Numbered from the stretch's first letter, positions 54,836-64,000 are shown. The stretch is DNA of 64,000 nt from Phocaeicola abscessus CCUG 55929 (GCF_000312445.1 NZ_HE997183.1:999-64998); one strand, 5' to 3'. The notes: generated by a model not told the origin, from the sequence alone. Numbers and translations are program-made.

Positions 54836-56566
54836 ATGAATGTATTAGAACTGAGCGAACAAGAGATTATCAGACGGAACAGTTTAGATGAACTACGCAC
54901 CATGGGAATCGATCCCTACCCTGCTGCCGAATATGTAACCAACGCATTTTCCACCGATATAAAAGCCGAATTTAAAGACGATGACACCGAGAAACGACAA
55001 GTATCAGTAGCCGGCCGAATGATGAGCCGTCGAATCATGGGAAAAGCCTCTTTCATCGAATTGCAAGATTCGAAAGGCAGAATCCAGGTTTACATTACGC
55101 GCGACGATATCTGTCCGGACGAAAACAAAGAGATGTACAACACGGTTTTCAAGAGATTACTCGACTTGGGAGACATTATCGGTATCGAAGGCTTCGTGTT
55201 CCGTACGCAAATGGGAGAAATTAGCATCCACGCCCGTAAGTTGACAGTCCTGTCGAAATCATTGAAGCCGTTGCCTATCGTAAAATATAAAGACGGGATA
55301 GCCTACGACAAGTTCGAAGATCCCGAAATGCGCTATCGCCAGCGTTACGTGGACCTGATCGTGAACGACGGAGTGAAAGATATATTCTTGAAGCGCGCCC
55401 AGGTGATCAAGACGTTGCGCGACTACTTGGATCGAGCCGGCTATACGGAAGTGGAAACTCCTATTTTGCAGCATATCCCGGGAGGAGCCTCCGCTCGTCC
55501 TTTCATCACTCATTTTAATGCGCTCGACATGAATTTCTACATGCGAATCGCTACGGAACTTTATCTGAAGCGACTGATCGTGGGCGGGTTCGAAGGGGTA
55601 TACGAGATCGGGAAAAATTTCCGCAACGAAGGGATGGACCGGAATCATAATCCCGAGTTCACCTGTATGGAACTGTATGTGCAGTACAAGGATTACAAGT
55701 GGATGATGTCGTTTACGGAGCAGTTGCTCGAAGCTGTTTGTACGGCCGTCAACGGAAGCCCGGAAAAAGAAATCGACGGCAAGGTCATCAGCTTCAAAGC
55801 CCCCTATCGCCGCTTGCCTATTCTGGAAGCGATCGAGACACAGACGGGATACGACCTGAACGGCATGGACGAAATACAACTCCGGGAAGTCTGTCGAAAG
55901 TTGAACATAGAGATTGACGAAACCATGGGCAAAGGCAAACTAATCGACGAAATCTTCGGTACCTGCTGTGAAGGGACTTTCGTTCAGCCGACATTCATCA
56001 TCGACTATCCCGTCGAAATGTCTCCGCTGACGAAAATGCACCGTTCCAAAGCCGGTCTGACAGAACGTTTCGAATTGATGGTCAATGGCAAAGAATTGGC
56101 CAACGCCTATTCCGAATTGAACGACCCGATTGATCAGGAAGAACGCTTCAAGGAACAAATGAAACTCTCTGAAAAAGGCGACGACGAAGCGATGATCATC
56201 GATCGGGATTTCTTGAGAGCCTTGCAATACGGAATGCCTCCCACAAGTGGTATCGGAATAGGTATCGACCGGCTGACCATGCTGATGACAGGCAATACCT
56301 ACATCCAGGAGGTGATGCTCTTCCCGCAAATGCGCCCTGAAAAAACGGCGCCGAAAGATCCCACCTCCAAATATGTGGAATTGGGCATCGACGAAGACTG
56401 GGTACCCGCCATACAGAAAGCCGGATATAATTCAGTATCGGATATGAAAGACGTGAATCCGCAGAAAGTGCAAATGGATATTTGCGGTATCAATAAAAAA
56501 TACCACTTAGGATTGACAAACCCCACTGTAGACGAAGTTGCCGGATGGATTAACCGTATACAATGA
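54836..56566 (+). CDS. lysS: Lysyl-tRNA synthetase, class II
   Basis: The 576-residue synthetase charges tRNA-Lys. It has an OB-fold anticodon domain (VSVAGRMMSRRIMGKASFIEL), class II motif 1 (YTEVETPILQHIPGGASARPF), motif 2 (YEIGKNFRNEGMDRNHNPEFT) and motif 3 (GMPPTSGIGIGIDRLTML). Compared with the roughly 500-residue E. coli enzyme it has an extra C-terminal domain of about 70 residues (DPTSKYVELGIDEDWVPAIQKAG...) that looks helix-hairpin-helix-like, which I recall as usual in Bacteroidetes. Its stop overlaps the gpsA ATG by 4 bases. Confidence 0.96.
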   Translation: MNVLELSEQEIIRRNSLDELRTMGIDPYPAAEYVTNAFSTDIKAEFKDDDTEKRQVSVAGRMMSRRIMGKASFIELQDSKGRIQVYITRDDICPDENKEMYNTVFKRLLDLGDIIGIEGFVFRTQMGEISIHARKLTVLSKSLKPLPIVKYKDGIAYDKFEDPEMRYRQRYVDLIVNDGVKDIFLKRAQVIKTLRDYLDRAGYTEVETPILQHIPGGASARPFITHFNALDMNFYMRIATELYLKRLIVGGFEGVYEIGKNFRNEGMDRNHNPEFTCMELYVQYKDYKWMMSFTEQLLEAVCTAVNGSPEKEIDGKVISFKAPYRRLPILEAIETQTGYDLNGMDEIQLREVCRKLNIEIDETMGKGKLIDEIFGTCCEGTFVQPTFIIDYPVEMSPLTKMHRSKAGLTERFELMVNGKELANAYSELNDPIDQEERFKEQMKLSEKGDDEAMIIDRDFLRALQYGMPPTSGIGIGIDRLTMLMTGNTYIQEVMLFPQMRPEKTAPKDPTSKYVELGIDEDWVPAIQKAGYNSVSDMKDVNPQKVQMDICGINKKYHLGLTNPTVDEVAGWINRIQ

Positions 56567-57558
56567 AACTTCCAGGTAAAATAACGATCATTGGCGGCGG
56601 AAGTTGGGCTACAGCTATCGCAAAGATCGTGCTGAACAATGCTGATTCGATCAACTGGTATCTCAGACGAGACGACCGCATAGAAGAGTTCAAGCGCCTC
56701 GGGCATAATCCAGCCTATCTGACAAGCGTTCAATTCGACATTCAACGCATCCACTTTAACTCGGACGTCAATGCGGCGGTGGAAGAGGCAGATACGCTGA
56801 TTTTCGTCACTCCTTCCCCCTACCTGAAACTCCACCTCAAGAAATTGAAGGCCAAAATCAGGGATAAATTTATCGTGACTGCCATCAAAGGCATCGTCCC
56901 CGATGAGAATGTCATCGTATCCGAATACTTCCGGAAGAATTACAAAGTGCCAGAAACCAACATCGCCGTCATCTCAGGTCCATGCCATGCGGAAGAAGTG
57001 GCCTTGGAGCGTCTCTCCTACCTCACTATCGGATGCAAAGATCTAGAAAAAGCCGACAGCTTTGCACATTTCCTTGCCGGAGCCTATATCAAGACGTCAA
57101 TAAGTCAGGATGTGTCCGGCATCGAATACGCGTCAGTGTTGAAAAATATTTATGCCATTGCCGCAGGAATCTGCAGCGGATTGAATTATGGCGACAACTT
57201 TCAAGCGGTGCTCGTATCGAATGCCATTGAAGAGATGCATCGGTTTCTGGCGATTGTGAATCCTGTCGATAGAGAGGTCGACGATTCCGTCTATTTAGGC
57301 GATTTATTGGTAACGGCCTATTCCAATTTCAGCCGGAACAGGGTGTTTGGGACCATGATCGGAAAGGGTTATTCCGTAAAAAGCGCCCAGATCGAAATGG
57401 AGATGGTAGCGGAAGGCTATTACGGCACGAAATGCATCAAAGAAATAAACCGGCACTTGCATGTCAACATGCCCATCGTCGACGCTGTTTACAACATCCT
57501 TTACGAACGCATCTCTCCCCTGATCGAAATAAAATTATTAACCGATTCATTCAGATAA
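56563..57558 (+). CDS. gpsA: Glycerol-3-phosphate dehydrogenase (NAD(P)+)
   Basis: The enzyme reduces dihydroxyacetone phosphate to sn-glycerol 3-phosphate for phospholipid synthesis. The 331-residue protein has the Rossmann motif [40 protein letters not shown] (where most relatives have GPSxAxE), and the catalytic lysine in [14 protein letters not shown]. It overlaps lysS by 4 bases and precedes pgi by 13, so the three form one operon. Confidence 0.95.
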   Translation: MKLPGKITIIGGGSWATAIAKIVLNNADSINWYLRRDDRIEEFKRLGHNPAYLTSVQFDIQRIHFNSDVNAAVEEADTLIFVTPSPYLKLHLKKLKAKIRDKFIVTAIKGIVPDENVIVSEYFRKNYKVPETNIAVISGPCHAEEVALERLSYLTIGCKDLEKADSFAHFLAGAYIKTSISQDVSGIEYASVLKNIYAIAAGICSGLNYGDNFQAVLVSNAIEEMHRFLAIVNPVDREVDDSVYLGDLLVTAYSNFSRNRVFGTMIGKGYSVKSAQIEMEMVAEGYYGTKCIKEINRHLHVNMPIVDAVYNILYERISPLIEIKLLTDSFR

Positions 57559-57571
57559 AACAGAAAGAACG

Positions 57572-58915
57572 ATGAAAAATATTAGTTTGAACATCGACAA
57601 AGTGGCAGGCTTCGTCTCGGAAGAGACTCTTGCAGCCTATGCACCGCAGGTAAAAGCCTGCATGGAAACATTGGAAAACGGCACGGGAAAGGGAAACGAT
57701 TTCTTAGGTTGGTTACATTTACCCACTTCAACGACACCAGCCCTTTTGGCCGATATAAAAGCCACAGCGGACGTCCTCCGCGAAAACTGTGACGTGGTGG
57801 TGGTCGCAGGGATCGGCGGAAGCTACTTGGGTGCCCGCGCAGTAATCGAAGCCTTATCCGATAGTTTTGAAGGATTAAAGACAAAGAGGAAGTCGCCGGC
57901 CATCGTCTATGCCGGACATCATTTGGGTGAAGACTATTTGTGCGAGCTGACGGCCTTCCTGAAAGACAAGAAATTCGGCGTCGTCAATATCTCTAAGTCG
58001 GGCACCACGACGGAGACTGCCCTCTCGTTCCGTTTATTGAAGAAACAATGCGAGGAGCAGCGCGGCAAGGAGATGGCCAGAAAAGTAATCGTGGCCATTA
58101 CCGACGCCCGAAAAGGCGCCGCTCGCTTGACAGCGGACAAAGAAGGTTACAAGACATTTATCATTCCGGATAACGTAGGTGGGCGCTTCTCGGTGCTGAC
58201 ACCGGTCGGCTTGCTACCCATCGCTGCGGCCGGGTTCGACATCGCACAACTGATCGAAGGCGCGCGGGCGATGGAAAAAATCTGTGGCTCCACCACCCCT
58301 TTCGAGGCAAATCCTGCCGCCGTCTATGCCGCAACCCGCAACGCCCTCTACAAGAATGGGAAGAAAATCGAAATCCTTGCCAATTTCCATCCGAAGCTGC
58401 ACTACATTAGCGAATGGTGGAAGCAGCTGTACGGCGAATCTGAAGGGAAAGAGCATAAAGGCATCTTCCCCGCCTCGGTCGATCTGACCACGGATCTGCA
58501 CTCCATGGGGCAATGGATCCAAGAAGGTGAACGTAGCATCTACGAAACCGTCGTCTCCGTCGAAGAGCCGAATCACGAGTTGATCGTCCCCGCCGATGCG
58601 GAAAACCTCGATGGGCTGAATTACCTGGCAGGAAAACGCGTCGATCAAGTCAATAAAATGGCCGAATTAGGCACTCAATTGGCTCATGTGGATGGCGGTG
58701 TGCCCAATCTCCGCCTGTCCGTTCCGCAACTGAACGAATATTATTTAGGGCAAATCATCTACTTCTTCGAGAAAGCGTGCGGCATCAGCGGTTACCTCTT
58801 GGGGGTTAACCCGTTCGATCAGCCGGGTGTCGAAGCCTATAAGAAGAATATGTTCGCCCTCCTGAACAAGCCGGGTTACGAAGCCGAATCGAAAGCCATT
58901 CAGGCTAAATTGTAA
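57572..58915 (+). CDS. pgi: Glucose-6-phosphate isomerase
   Basis: The 447-residue enzyme interconverts glucose 6-phosphate and fructose 6-phosphate. It is of the shorter bacterial type. It shows [39 protein letters not shown] for phosphate binding, [19 protein letters not shown] (the PGI signature) and [22 protein letters not shown] with the active-site residues. The C-terminal lysine motif lies in [16 protein letters not shown]. Confidence 0.97.
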   Translation: MKNISLNIDKVAGFVSEETLAAYAPQVKACMETLENGTGKGNDFLGWLHLPTSTTPALLADIKATADVLRENCDVVVVAGIGGSYLGARAVIEALSDSFEGLKTKRKSPAIVYAGHHLGEDYLCELTAFLKDKKFGVVNISKSGTTTETALSFRLLKKQCEEQRGKEMARKVIVAITDARKGAARLTADKEGYKTFIIPDNVGGRFSVLTPVGLLPIAAAGFDIAQLIEGARAMEKICGSTTPFEANPAAVYAATRNALYKNGKKIEILANFHPKLHYISEWWKQLYGESEGKEHKGIFPASVDLTTDLHSMGQWIQEGERSIYETVVSVEEPNHELIVPADAENLDGLNYLAGKRVDQVNKMAELGTQLAHVDGGVPNLRLSVPQLNEYYLGQIIYFFEKACGISGYLLGVNPFDQPGVEAYKKNMFALLNKPGYEAESKAIQAKL

Positions 58916-58963
58916 TCCGTTTCTTCGTGAAAAACCATTGTATGCCTCCTTTCCCGACTCTCT

Positions 58964-58982
58964 TCGTCGGGGGAATGTATCG
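58964..58982 (+). terminator. Hairpin after pgi
   Basis: CCCGAC-tctcttc-GTCGGG forms a 6-base stem in the 150-base gap after pgi. It lacks a T run, so termination is uncertain. Confidence 0.35.
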
Positions 58983-59065
58983 CTTTGTACGACGGAAGAA
59001 AAGTACTTTTCCACAGAATGTTTTAGCGACGATAAAGAGCATTCATACTTTCATCGAATCTTTCA

Positions 59066-59812
59066 ATGTATAGAGATGCATTCAAAAACTACCTGCAAAC
59101 ACACGGTTACGCTTCGTTCGACCTGAAGGCCGTGTTGTTCGATATGGACGGCGTATTGTTCGATTCCATGCCTGCCCATGCGGAATCGTGGCATACGGTG
59201 ATGAAACGGCACGGGCTCCGCCTCGACAGGGAAGAAGCCTATCTGCACGAGGGAAGAACCGGCGCAGGGACAATCCACATTGTCAGTCGCCGGGAACGAG
59301 GCAGGGATGCGACCCCGGAGGAGATCGAGGCGATATATGCCGATAAAGTGGCGGAATTCAACAAACATCCCCAGCCGGAACGGATGCCTGGCGCCTGGGA
59401 AGTGTTGAATCAAATCAAAACCGACGGACTGAAAATCATCTTAGTCACCGGCTCAGGACAGAAATCGCTGTTGGAACGGCTCAACCGGAGTTTCCCCCAT
59501 ATCTTTCTCAAAGAACTGATGGTGACCGCCTTCGATGTTACGGAGGGAAAGCCAAGTCCGGAACCGTATCTGACAGGGTTGAAAAAAGGGAGACTGCAGC
59601 CGAACGAAGGCATCGTGGTAGAAAATGCACCGCTGGGCGTGCAGGCAGCCTCTTCCGCTGGAATATTCACCCTCGCAGTCAATACAGGGCCGCTCCCCGA
59701 CCGGGTATTGTGGGATTCGGGTGCAAATGTCCTCTTCCGTTCAATGGTCGAACTCAGCGAGCAGTGGAAAACGTTTCGCGATGAACTTACGACAAACCAT
59801 AAAGTATATTAA
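59066..59812 (+). CDS. HAD-superfamily hydrolase, beta-phosphoglucomutase-like
   Basis: The 248-residue protein has a 20-residue N-terminal extension, then HAD motif I (VLFDMDGVLFDS, nucleophile Asp near 30). A helical cap follows (about 40-100), then motif II (LVTGSGQ), the motif III lysine (EGKPSPEPY) and motif IV (IVVENAPLGVQAA). The second Asp after the nucleophile is present as in phosphatases and beta-phosphoglucomutases. The likely substrate is a small sugar phosphate, not determinable by eye. It follows pgi on the same strand after 150 bases. Confidence 0.88.
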   Translation: MYRDAFKNYLQTHGYASFDLKAVLFDMDGVLFDSMPAHAESWHTVMKRHGLRLDREEAYLHEGRTGAGTIHIVSRRERGRDATPEEIEAIYADKVAEFNKHPQPERMPGAWEVLNQIKTDGLKIILVTGSGQKSLLERLNRSFPHIFLKELMVTAFDVTEGKPSPEPYLTGLKKGRLQPNEGIVVENAPLGVQAASSAGIFTLAVNTGPLPDRVLWDSGANVLFRSMVELSEQWKTFRDELTTNHKVY

Positions 59813-59840
59813 AATGACGGCGGCATTCATTCCTTTTAAG

Positions 59841-59866
59841 TAACTTTGGAACGTTTTAATAAAACG
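59841..59866 (+). promoter_or_regulatory. nagB promoter element with an adjoining palindrome
   Basis: TAACTTTG (59841-59848) is followed, at about the expected transcription start, by the perfect palindrome CGTTTTAATAAAACG (59852-59866). This is a good place for a repressor site controlling amino-sugar use; which regulator binds is not known. Confidence 0.5.
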
Positions 59867-59886
59867 AAATATAAATATTAAACACT

Positions 59887-60678
59887 ATGAGAGTAATTAT
59901 AGAACCCGATTATGAGAAACTTTCTCAATGGGCTGCCAATTACGTGGCCGGCAGAATTAACGCCGCCGGGCCGACGGCAGAGAAGCCCTTCGTTTTGGGT
60001 TGTCCTACAGGGTCGTCGCCCTTAGGCACGTATAAGGCGTTGATCGCCCTGCACAAAGCCGGCAAAGTCTCTTTCAAGCACGTCATCACATTCAATATGG
60101 ACGAATACGTCGGACTTCCGGAAGATCATCCCGAGAGCTACCACTCATTCATGTGGAAGAATTTCTTCGCTCACATCGACATCCACAAGGAACATATCCA
60201 TATACTGAATGGGAATGCAAACGACTTGGAAGCGGAATGCGCCGACTACGAGAAAGCCATCGAAGCCTGTGGAGGTATCGACCTGTTCATGGGCGGCATC
60301 GGACCCGACGGGCACATTGCATTCAACGAGCCGGGTTCGTCCTTATCGTCGCGCACTCGTATCAAAACATTGACGAAGGATACCGTCATCGCTAACGCGC
60401 GCTTCTTCGAAAACGACGTCGATAAGGTTCCCAAGACAGCCTTGACGGTCGGTGTCGGCACGGTGCTCTCCGCCAAAGAGGTACTGATTGTCTGCAATGG
60501 ACACAACAAGGCCCGCGCCTTACAGCATGCCGTGGAAGAAGGCATTACCCAGATGTGGACCATCAGTGCGCTGCAACTCCACCCACACGCCATCATCGTT
60601 TGCGACGAAGCAGCCACCGACGAGCTGAAAGTAGGCACCTACCGTTACTTCAAAGATATAGAAAAGAACAACCTATAA
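59887..60678 (+). CDS. nagB: Glucosamine-6-phosphate deaminase
   Basis: The enzyme converts glucosamine 6-phosphate to fructose 6-phosphate and ammonia. The 263-residue protein keeps the whole active site at E. coli numbering: Asp72 in FNMDEYVGL, Asp141 and His143 in [11 protein letters not shown], and Glu148. [12 protein letters not shown] binds phosphate. The length is normal. It is followed 11 bases later by a NagB-LmbE fusion gene, and both share the promoter at 59841. Confidence 0.97.
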   Translation: MRVIIEPDYEKLSQWAANYVAGRINAAGPTAEKPFVLGCPTGSSPLGTYKALIALHKAGKVSFKHVITFNMDEYVGLPEDHPESYHSFMWKNFFAHIDIHKEHIHILNGNANDLEAECADYEKAIEACGGIDLFMGGIGPDGHIAFNEPGSSLSSRTRIKTLTKDTVIANARFFENDVDKVPKTALTVGVGTVLSAKEVLIVCNGHNKARALQHAVEEGITQMWTISALQLHPHAIIVCDEAATDELKVGTYRYFKDIEKNNL

Positions 60679-60689
60679 AAACAATCGAT

Positions 60690-62678
60690 ATGAGAACAGA
60701 TTTAAGTTCACAAATTTCACTCAATAGAGTATCTCCCAAATATTACAAACCGGAAAATGCGGTAGAGCGTTCCGTCCTTACCCGTTACGAAAAGATCCCT
60801 ACGTATATCTACGAAACGATAGAAGAGGGTGTCAAAGCGATAGCCACGGAAGTAATCAACAAGATACAGGAACGCCAACGCGACGGTAAGTTCTGTGTGA
60901 TTGCCGCCGGCACCGGCTCGTCGCTTCGTCCGCTCTATGCGGAATTGGTTCGCCGCCACCGCAACGAGAGCGTGAGTTTCCGCAATGTCGTCATATTCAA
61001 TCTGTACGAATACTATCCGTTGCCTTCGAAAGATTCGAGGAGCAGTTACCAGCAACTTTGCGAGCTTTTCCTCGATCAGGTGGACATCGACAAGCACAAT
61101 ATCTTTACCATCGATGGCATGATCCCGCAAGAATCGGTCATCGACTACTGCCGGCTGTACGAACAGCGTATTCAGACGTTCGGGGGGCTCGACATCGTCC
61201 TGATGGGTATCGGACGCGAAGGTAACATCGGTATGAACGAACCTGGCTCCACCCTGAGCTCGAACACGCGTTTAATCCTGATCGACGCCACGTCGAGGAC
61301 GGAAGCATCGAATAATTTGGGTATCGACAACCTACCTCCCTGCTCCATTACGATGGGCGTCTCCACCATCATGTCAGCCCGGAAAGCATATCTGTTGGCA
61401 TGGGGTGAAACCAAAGCGGATATTATTCGCAAGGCCGTGGAGGAGAAAGACAGCGATTCTCTGCCAGCTTCCTATCTGCAGGTACACAACAATGCGAGCG
61501 TGTATATCGACCTCCCTGCGGCAGCTCACCTGACGAGGATCCAGCGCCCGTGGCTGGTCACCAACTGCGAATGGAACGACAAGTTGATCCGCAGCGCTAT
61601 CGTTTGGCTTTGTCAACTGATCGACAAACCAATTTTAAAACTCACGAACAAGGATTACAACGAGAACGGTCTGAGCGAATTGCTCGCCCTCTACGGTTCA
61701 GCCTATAACGTAAACATCAAAATATTCAACGACTTGCAACACACCATCACCGGATGGCCAGGCGGCAAGCCGAATGCCGACGATACCTATCGGCCGGAGC
61801 GCGCCAAACCGTTCCCCAAACGCGTGATCGTATTCTCTCCCCATCCGGACGACGACGTCATTTCCATGGGCGGAACACTTCGCCGCCTCGTGCAACAAGG
61901 ACATGAGGTGCATGTGGCCTACGAGACCTCCGGAAACATTGCCGTAGGCGACGAAGAGGTCGTGCGTTTCTTGCACTTCATCAACGGTTTTAATCAGTTG
62001 TTCGACGGAGATTCCAACGAAACCATCAAGAAAATGTATAAAAACATCCGCAAGTTCATAGCGGAGAAAAAAGAAACGACTCTCGACACCCGCGACATAT
62101 TGACGATCAAAGGCCTGATCCGTCGCGGAGAAGCGCGTACAGCATGCACATACAACCAGATTCCGCTCCATCGGGTTCATTTCCTCGACCTGCCCTTCTA
62201 TGAAACAGGAAAGATTGTCAAAAACCCCATCGGCAAAACCGACATCGAGATCGTCTTGAAGTTGATACGAACAGTCAAGCCTCATCAGATATTTGTCGCG
62301 GGCGATTTGGCCGACCCGCACGGCACGCATAAGGTATGTACCGACGCTGTCTTGGCGGCAATCGACGTCGAAAAAGAGAACAAAGCCGAATGGCTGAAAG
62401 ACTGTCGGATATGGATGTATCGCGGTGCCTGGGCGGAATGGGAAATCGAAAACATCGAGATGGCGGTGCCCTTGAGCCCGGAGGAACTTCGCGCCAAACG
62501 AAACTCTATCCTCAAGCATCAGTCGCAAATGGAAAGCGCGCCTTTTCTGGGCAACGACGAACGTTTGTTCTGGCAACGCAGCGAAGACCGCAACCGCGGC
62601 ACGGCCAACCTATACGACAAATTAGGACTTGCCTGCTACGAAGCGATGGAAGCTTTCGTAGAATACATTCCGCTGTAA
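60690..62678 (+). CDS. NagB-like / LmbE (PIG-L) fusion protein with a degenerate deaminase site
   Basis: The 662-residue protein starts at the ATG at 60690 (MRTDLSSQIS), 11 bases after nagB. Residues about 60-310 are NagB-like (IAAGTGSSLRPLYAEL, FNLYEYYPL, GIGREGNIGMNEPGSTL), but the Asp72 equivalent is Tyr106, Asp141 is Glu177 and His143 is Asn179; Glu184 remains. Residues about 375-660 are an LmbE/PIG-L metal deacetylase with SPHPDDDVISMGG and DPHGTHKVC. LmbE proteins remove N-acetyl groups from GlcNAc derivatives. It is usually annotated as glucosamine-6-phosphate deaminase, which the residues do not support; I infer a sensor or GlcNAc-6-phosphate-like deacetylase role. Confidence 0.85.
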   Translation: MRTDLSSQISLNRVSPKYYKPENAVERSVLTRYEKIPTYIYETIEEGVKAIATEVINKIQERQRDGKFCVIAAGTGSSLRPLYAELVRRHRNESVSFRNVVIFNLYEYYPLPSKDSRSSYQQLCELFLDQVDIDKHNIFTIDGMIPQESVIDYCRLYEQRIQTFGGLDIVLMGIGREGNIGMNEPGSTLSSNTRLILIDATSRTEASNNLGIDNLPPCSITMGVSTIMSARKAYLLAWGETKADIIRKAVEEKDSDSLPASYLQVHNNASVYIDLPAAAHLTRIQRPWLVTNCEWNDKLIRSAIVWLCQLIDKPILKLTNKDYNENGLSELLALYGSAYNVNIKIFNDLQHTITGWPGGKPNADDTYRPERAKPFPKRVIVFSPHPDDDVISMGGTLRRLVQQGHEVHVAYETSGNIAVGDEEVVRFLHFINGFNQLFDGDSNETIKKMYKNIRKFIAEKKETTLDTRDILTIKGLIRRGEARTACTYNQIPLHRVHFLDLPFYETGKIVKNPIGKTDIEIVLKLIRTVKPHQIFVAGDLADPHGTHKVCTDAVLAAIDVEKENKAEWLKDCRIWMYRGAWAEWEIENIEMAVPLSPEELRAKRNSILKHQSQMESAPFLGNDERLFWQRSEDRNRGTANLYDKLGLACYEAMEAFVEYIPL

Positions 62679-62693
62679 GCAGAAGATGATATA

Positions 62694-62742
62694 ATCCGAG
62701 TGGCTGCGTCGAAACGTTCGTTTTTAGCGCAGCTACTTGGAT
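62694..62742. terminator. Bidirectional terminator between the nagB operon and the transporter gene
   Basis: A 15-pair stem (ATCCGAGTGGCTGCG / CGCAGCTACTTGGAT, two G-U pairs) encloses a loop with a small inner stem (CGAA/TTCG). It is placed between two convergent genes; T-rich sequence is present but no long U run. Confidence 0.65.
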
Positions 62743-62807
62743 TTCCCCCCTCTTCAGGCACTTTGGCAACAGCTCCTCTTCAAATCACAAATATAAAGCG
62801 AAATGCA

Positions 62808-63791
62808 TCAACTGTTCATCGTTACGGAACCCGCTTTCCTCTTCTCTTTTCTCCGCTTATCCCACAGCTCGATGCTGTTGACAATGTTCTGCCAGAGGAT
62901 ATAACATCCCGGTCCGACGGACGATAAGGGATGCAGGTAAGTATATGCGATCCAAATGGCAAAAGCAGTATTCTTCTGTCCCAAGGCCTGTCCTGCATCG
63001 ATGGCAGCGCCGTACTTGGAACCTATCGCCCTGCCGCAAACGAATTGGATGATGCACAGAACCAGTCCGGCAGAGGCGAGCAAGAGCAAGAAAGACAACG
63101 CGGCATCGGCATGGAAGATATGCTTGACGGTGGTCCCCGTTACAATGGCCAGCGAACAGGCCCATAAATAAAACGACAGATCTTTCACACTGATTATCAG
63201 TCGATGGAAACGATGCGCATAATGCTTCACGAAATAAGCCAACGCCATCGGGGCGACCAAAACGACGCATACCTTGTATAAAATGAGGACGAACGAGCGA
63301 AAGAAGCCCATGCTCCAATCGGAATTTATCAACGGAAAGCAAATCGGTACCGATATCGCCGTCAGGAAATTCGAGATGAAGGTATACGTAGTCATCGACG
63401 TCAGATTCCCACCCAATTTTTCCGTCACCACGGCGGCTGCGGCGGCGCACGGCCCAATCACGCAGGTAAGAACGCTCTCCACCAAGACCAAATTGTCCCC
63501 ACTCAACTCGCACCACAGGATCGTACCGACCAGTGCTGCGGAAAGTACTACCTGAAATGTCCCTATTCCAAGATGCCATCGTTCGGGGCGCATCTGTGCA
63601 AAATCCACCTTACAGAAAGTGACGAACAGAATGAGGAACATGAACCACGGAAAGATAAAATCGAATATGGAATCGAAATATCTTGCCAATCCGTCCAGAG
63701 AAGGTATATACGCAAACGGCAGGTAAAGAACGGTCCCCGCAAGCATCGCCAGGGGAAGCGCCCAATCTTTCAAAAAGCGGATAAGCGTCAT
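62808..63791 (-). CDS. Bile acid:sodium symporter-family (BASS-like) transporter
   Basis: The 327-residue protein has about nine to ten membrane helices, starting MTLIRFLKDWALPLAMLAGTVLYLPF. Signs of the BASS/ArsB-like fold include VLTCVIGPCAAAAAVVTEKLGGN, a broken-helix segment, and AGQALGQKNTAFAIWIAYTYLHPLSSVGPG near the C-terminus. The ATG at 63791 was chosen because a TATTTTTG element lies at 63814-63821; a longer frame to 63992 would cross it. The substrate is unknown; relatives carry organic anions with Na+. The C-terminus is basic (DKRRKEKRKAG). Confidence 0.78.
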   Translation of the reverse strand: MTLIRFLKDWALPLAMLAGTVLYLPFAYIPSLDGLARYFDSIFDFIFPWFMFLILFVTFCKVDFAQMRPERWHLGIGTFQVVLSAALVGTILWCELSGDNLVLVESVLTCVIGPCAAAAAVVTEKLGGNLTSMTTYTFISNFLTAISVPICFPLINSDWSMGFFRSFVLILYKVCVVLVAPMALAYFVKHYAHRFHRLIISVKDLSFYLWACSLAIVTGTTVKHIFHADAALSFLLLLASAGLVLCIIQFVCGRAIGSKYGAAIDAGQALGQKNTAFAIWIAYTYLHPLSSVGPGCYILWQNIVNSIELWDKRRKEKRKAGSVTMNS

Positions 63792-63813
63792 AAACGAAAT
63801 GCTTTTTCGTCGA

Positions 63814-63821
63814 CAAAAATA
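63814..63821 (-). promoter_or_regulatory. -7 promoter element for the BASS-like transporter
   Basis: TATTTTTG on the minus strand lies 23 bases before the ATG at 63791 and excludes the longer frame. Confidence 0.5.
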
Positions 63822-63842
63822 CTCAAATTCAAGAAATATAAC

Positions 63843-63850
63843 TACTTTTG
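63843..63850 (+). promoter_or_regulatory. Candidate -7 element for the right-edge gene
   Basis: TACTTTTG on the plus strand lies 45 bases before the ATG at 63895. Confidence 0.45.
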
Positions 63851-63894
63851 AGACCGTTTTGCGCCACGAACGAGCGCTTTTAACCGATAAAAAT

Positions 63895-64000
63895 ATGTAC
63901 AATTCAAATTCAATGGAACGTAGTCCTCTTCTGTTCAAGCATTTTTCTCGCAAGGGACATGCATTGTTCGCCTGTTTGGGTAAAGAGGTCAAGATCTGCG
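63895..64000 (+). CDS. N-terminus of a possible TonB-dependent receptor, truncated by the window edge
   Basis: An open frame starts MYNSNSMERSPLLFKHFSRK (a second ATG at 63913) and continues GHALFACLGKEVKIC to the last base. The SRKGxAxFxxLGKEVKI pattern resembles the N-termini of a group of Bacteroidetes TonB-dependent receptors, often cobalamin (BtuB-like) receptors, as I recall them. Only 35 codons are visible, so this is tentative. No cobalamin riboswitch was seen in the short leader. Confidence 0.45.
   Translation, partial: MYNSNSMERSPLLFKHFSRKGHALFACLGKEVKIC

Noticed and set aside
60555-60689. N-terminal extension of the NagB-LmbE protein into nagB
   Set aside because: The extension reads nagB in the wrong frame. 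The ATG at 60690 gives the expected family start just after nagB.
61698-62576. Minus-strand ORF of 292 codons opposite the NagB-LmbE fusion
   Set aside because: It is antisense to a well-supported gene, with no family features.

Overview
The window reads as chromosome of a member of the Bacteroidales, most likely Tannerellaceae or a close relative (inference). The evidence is the recurrent Bacteroidetes -7 promoter element TAnnTTTG in front of most transcription units, weak or absent Shine-Dalgarno sequences, SusC/SusD proteins, a Bacteroides-type serine palmitoyltransferase, TamL, a Na+-pumping methylmalonyl-CoA decarboxylase operon, and gene orders lon-tgt-lptG, ligA/trmD/pyrD-pyrK and lysS-gpsA-pgi that I recall as common in this order.

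Layout: 1-13.8 kb is housekeeping backbone: tamL (partial), a TrmH-type methyltransferase, aspS, a TlpA-type thioredoxin, tRNA-Pro, serine palmitoyltransferase divergent from a diacylglycerol/sphingoid kinase, trmN6, and lon-tgt-lptG. From 13.9 to 15.3 kb there are two identical tRNA-Arg genes, a 22-bp tandem repeat, a broken gene fragment and an exported protein resembling that fragment. From 15.3 to 26.8 kb come dapA, ligA/trmD, pyrK-pyrD, an XRE regulator, a 1-kb AT-rich gap, amn-holA, a lone HsdR-N-type protein, and nif3 with a zinc-ribbon coiled-coil protein. From 27.2 to 31.3 kb are a DUF2141 protein with a TonB-dependent receptor, and a DUF6261-like gene preceded by 42-bp tandem repeats and a small ORF.

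31.7-46.7 kb is an AT-richer accessory block, a polysaccharide utilisation locus on the minus strand: lacI, ROK kinase, gmhA-like isomerase, a sugar permease broken by internal deletion and frameshift, susC, susD, two GH92 alpha-mannosidases and a GxGYxYP-type putative glycosidase. Three matching palindromes beside lacI and the ROK gene are candidate LacI operators. A decayed transposase lies at the upstream edge, next to two tRNA-Asp genes. The locus looks built to bind, import and trim alpha-mannosides from N-glycans or mannan.

47-64 kb returns to backbone: an OmpA-family protein, pncA, a FemAB/GNAT-like protein, the propionate-pathway operon (mce, mmdA, OadG with a lamin-tail domain, biotin carrier, beta subunit), lysS-gpsA-pgi-HAD, nagB followed by a NagB-LmbE fusion whose deaminase site has lost key residues, a bile-acid-symporter-like transporter, and the first codons of what may be a TonB-dependent receptor.

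The least explained items are the NagB-LmbE fusion, the lamin-tail OadG, the DUF6261 locus with repeats and competing leader hairpins, and the 22-bp repeat/gene-fragment region beside the tRNA-Arg pair.
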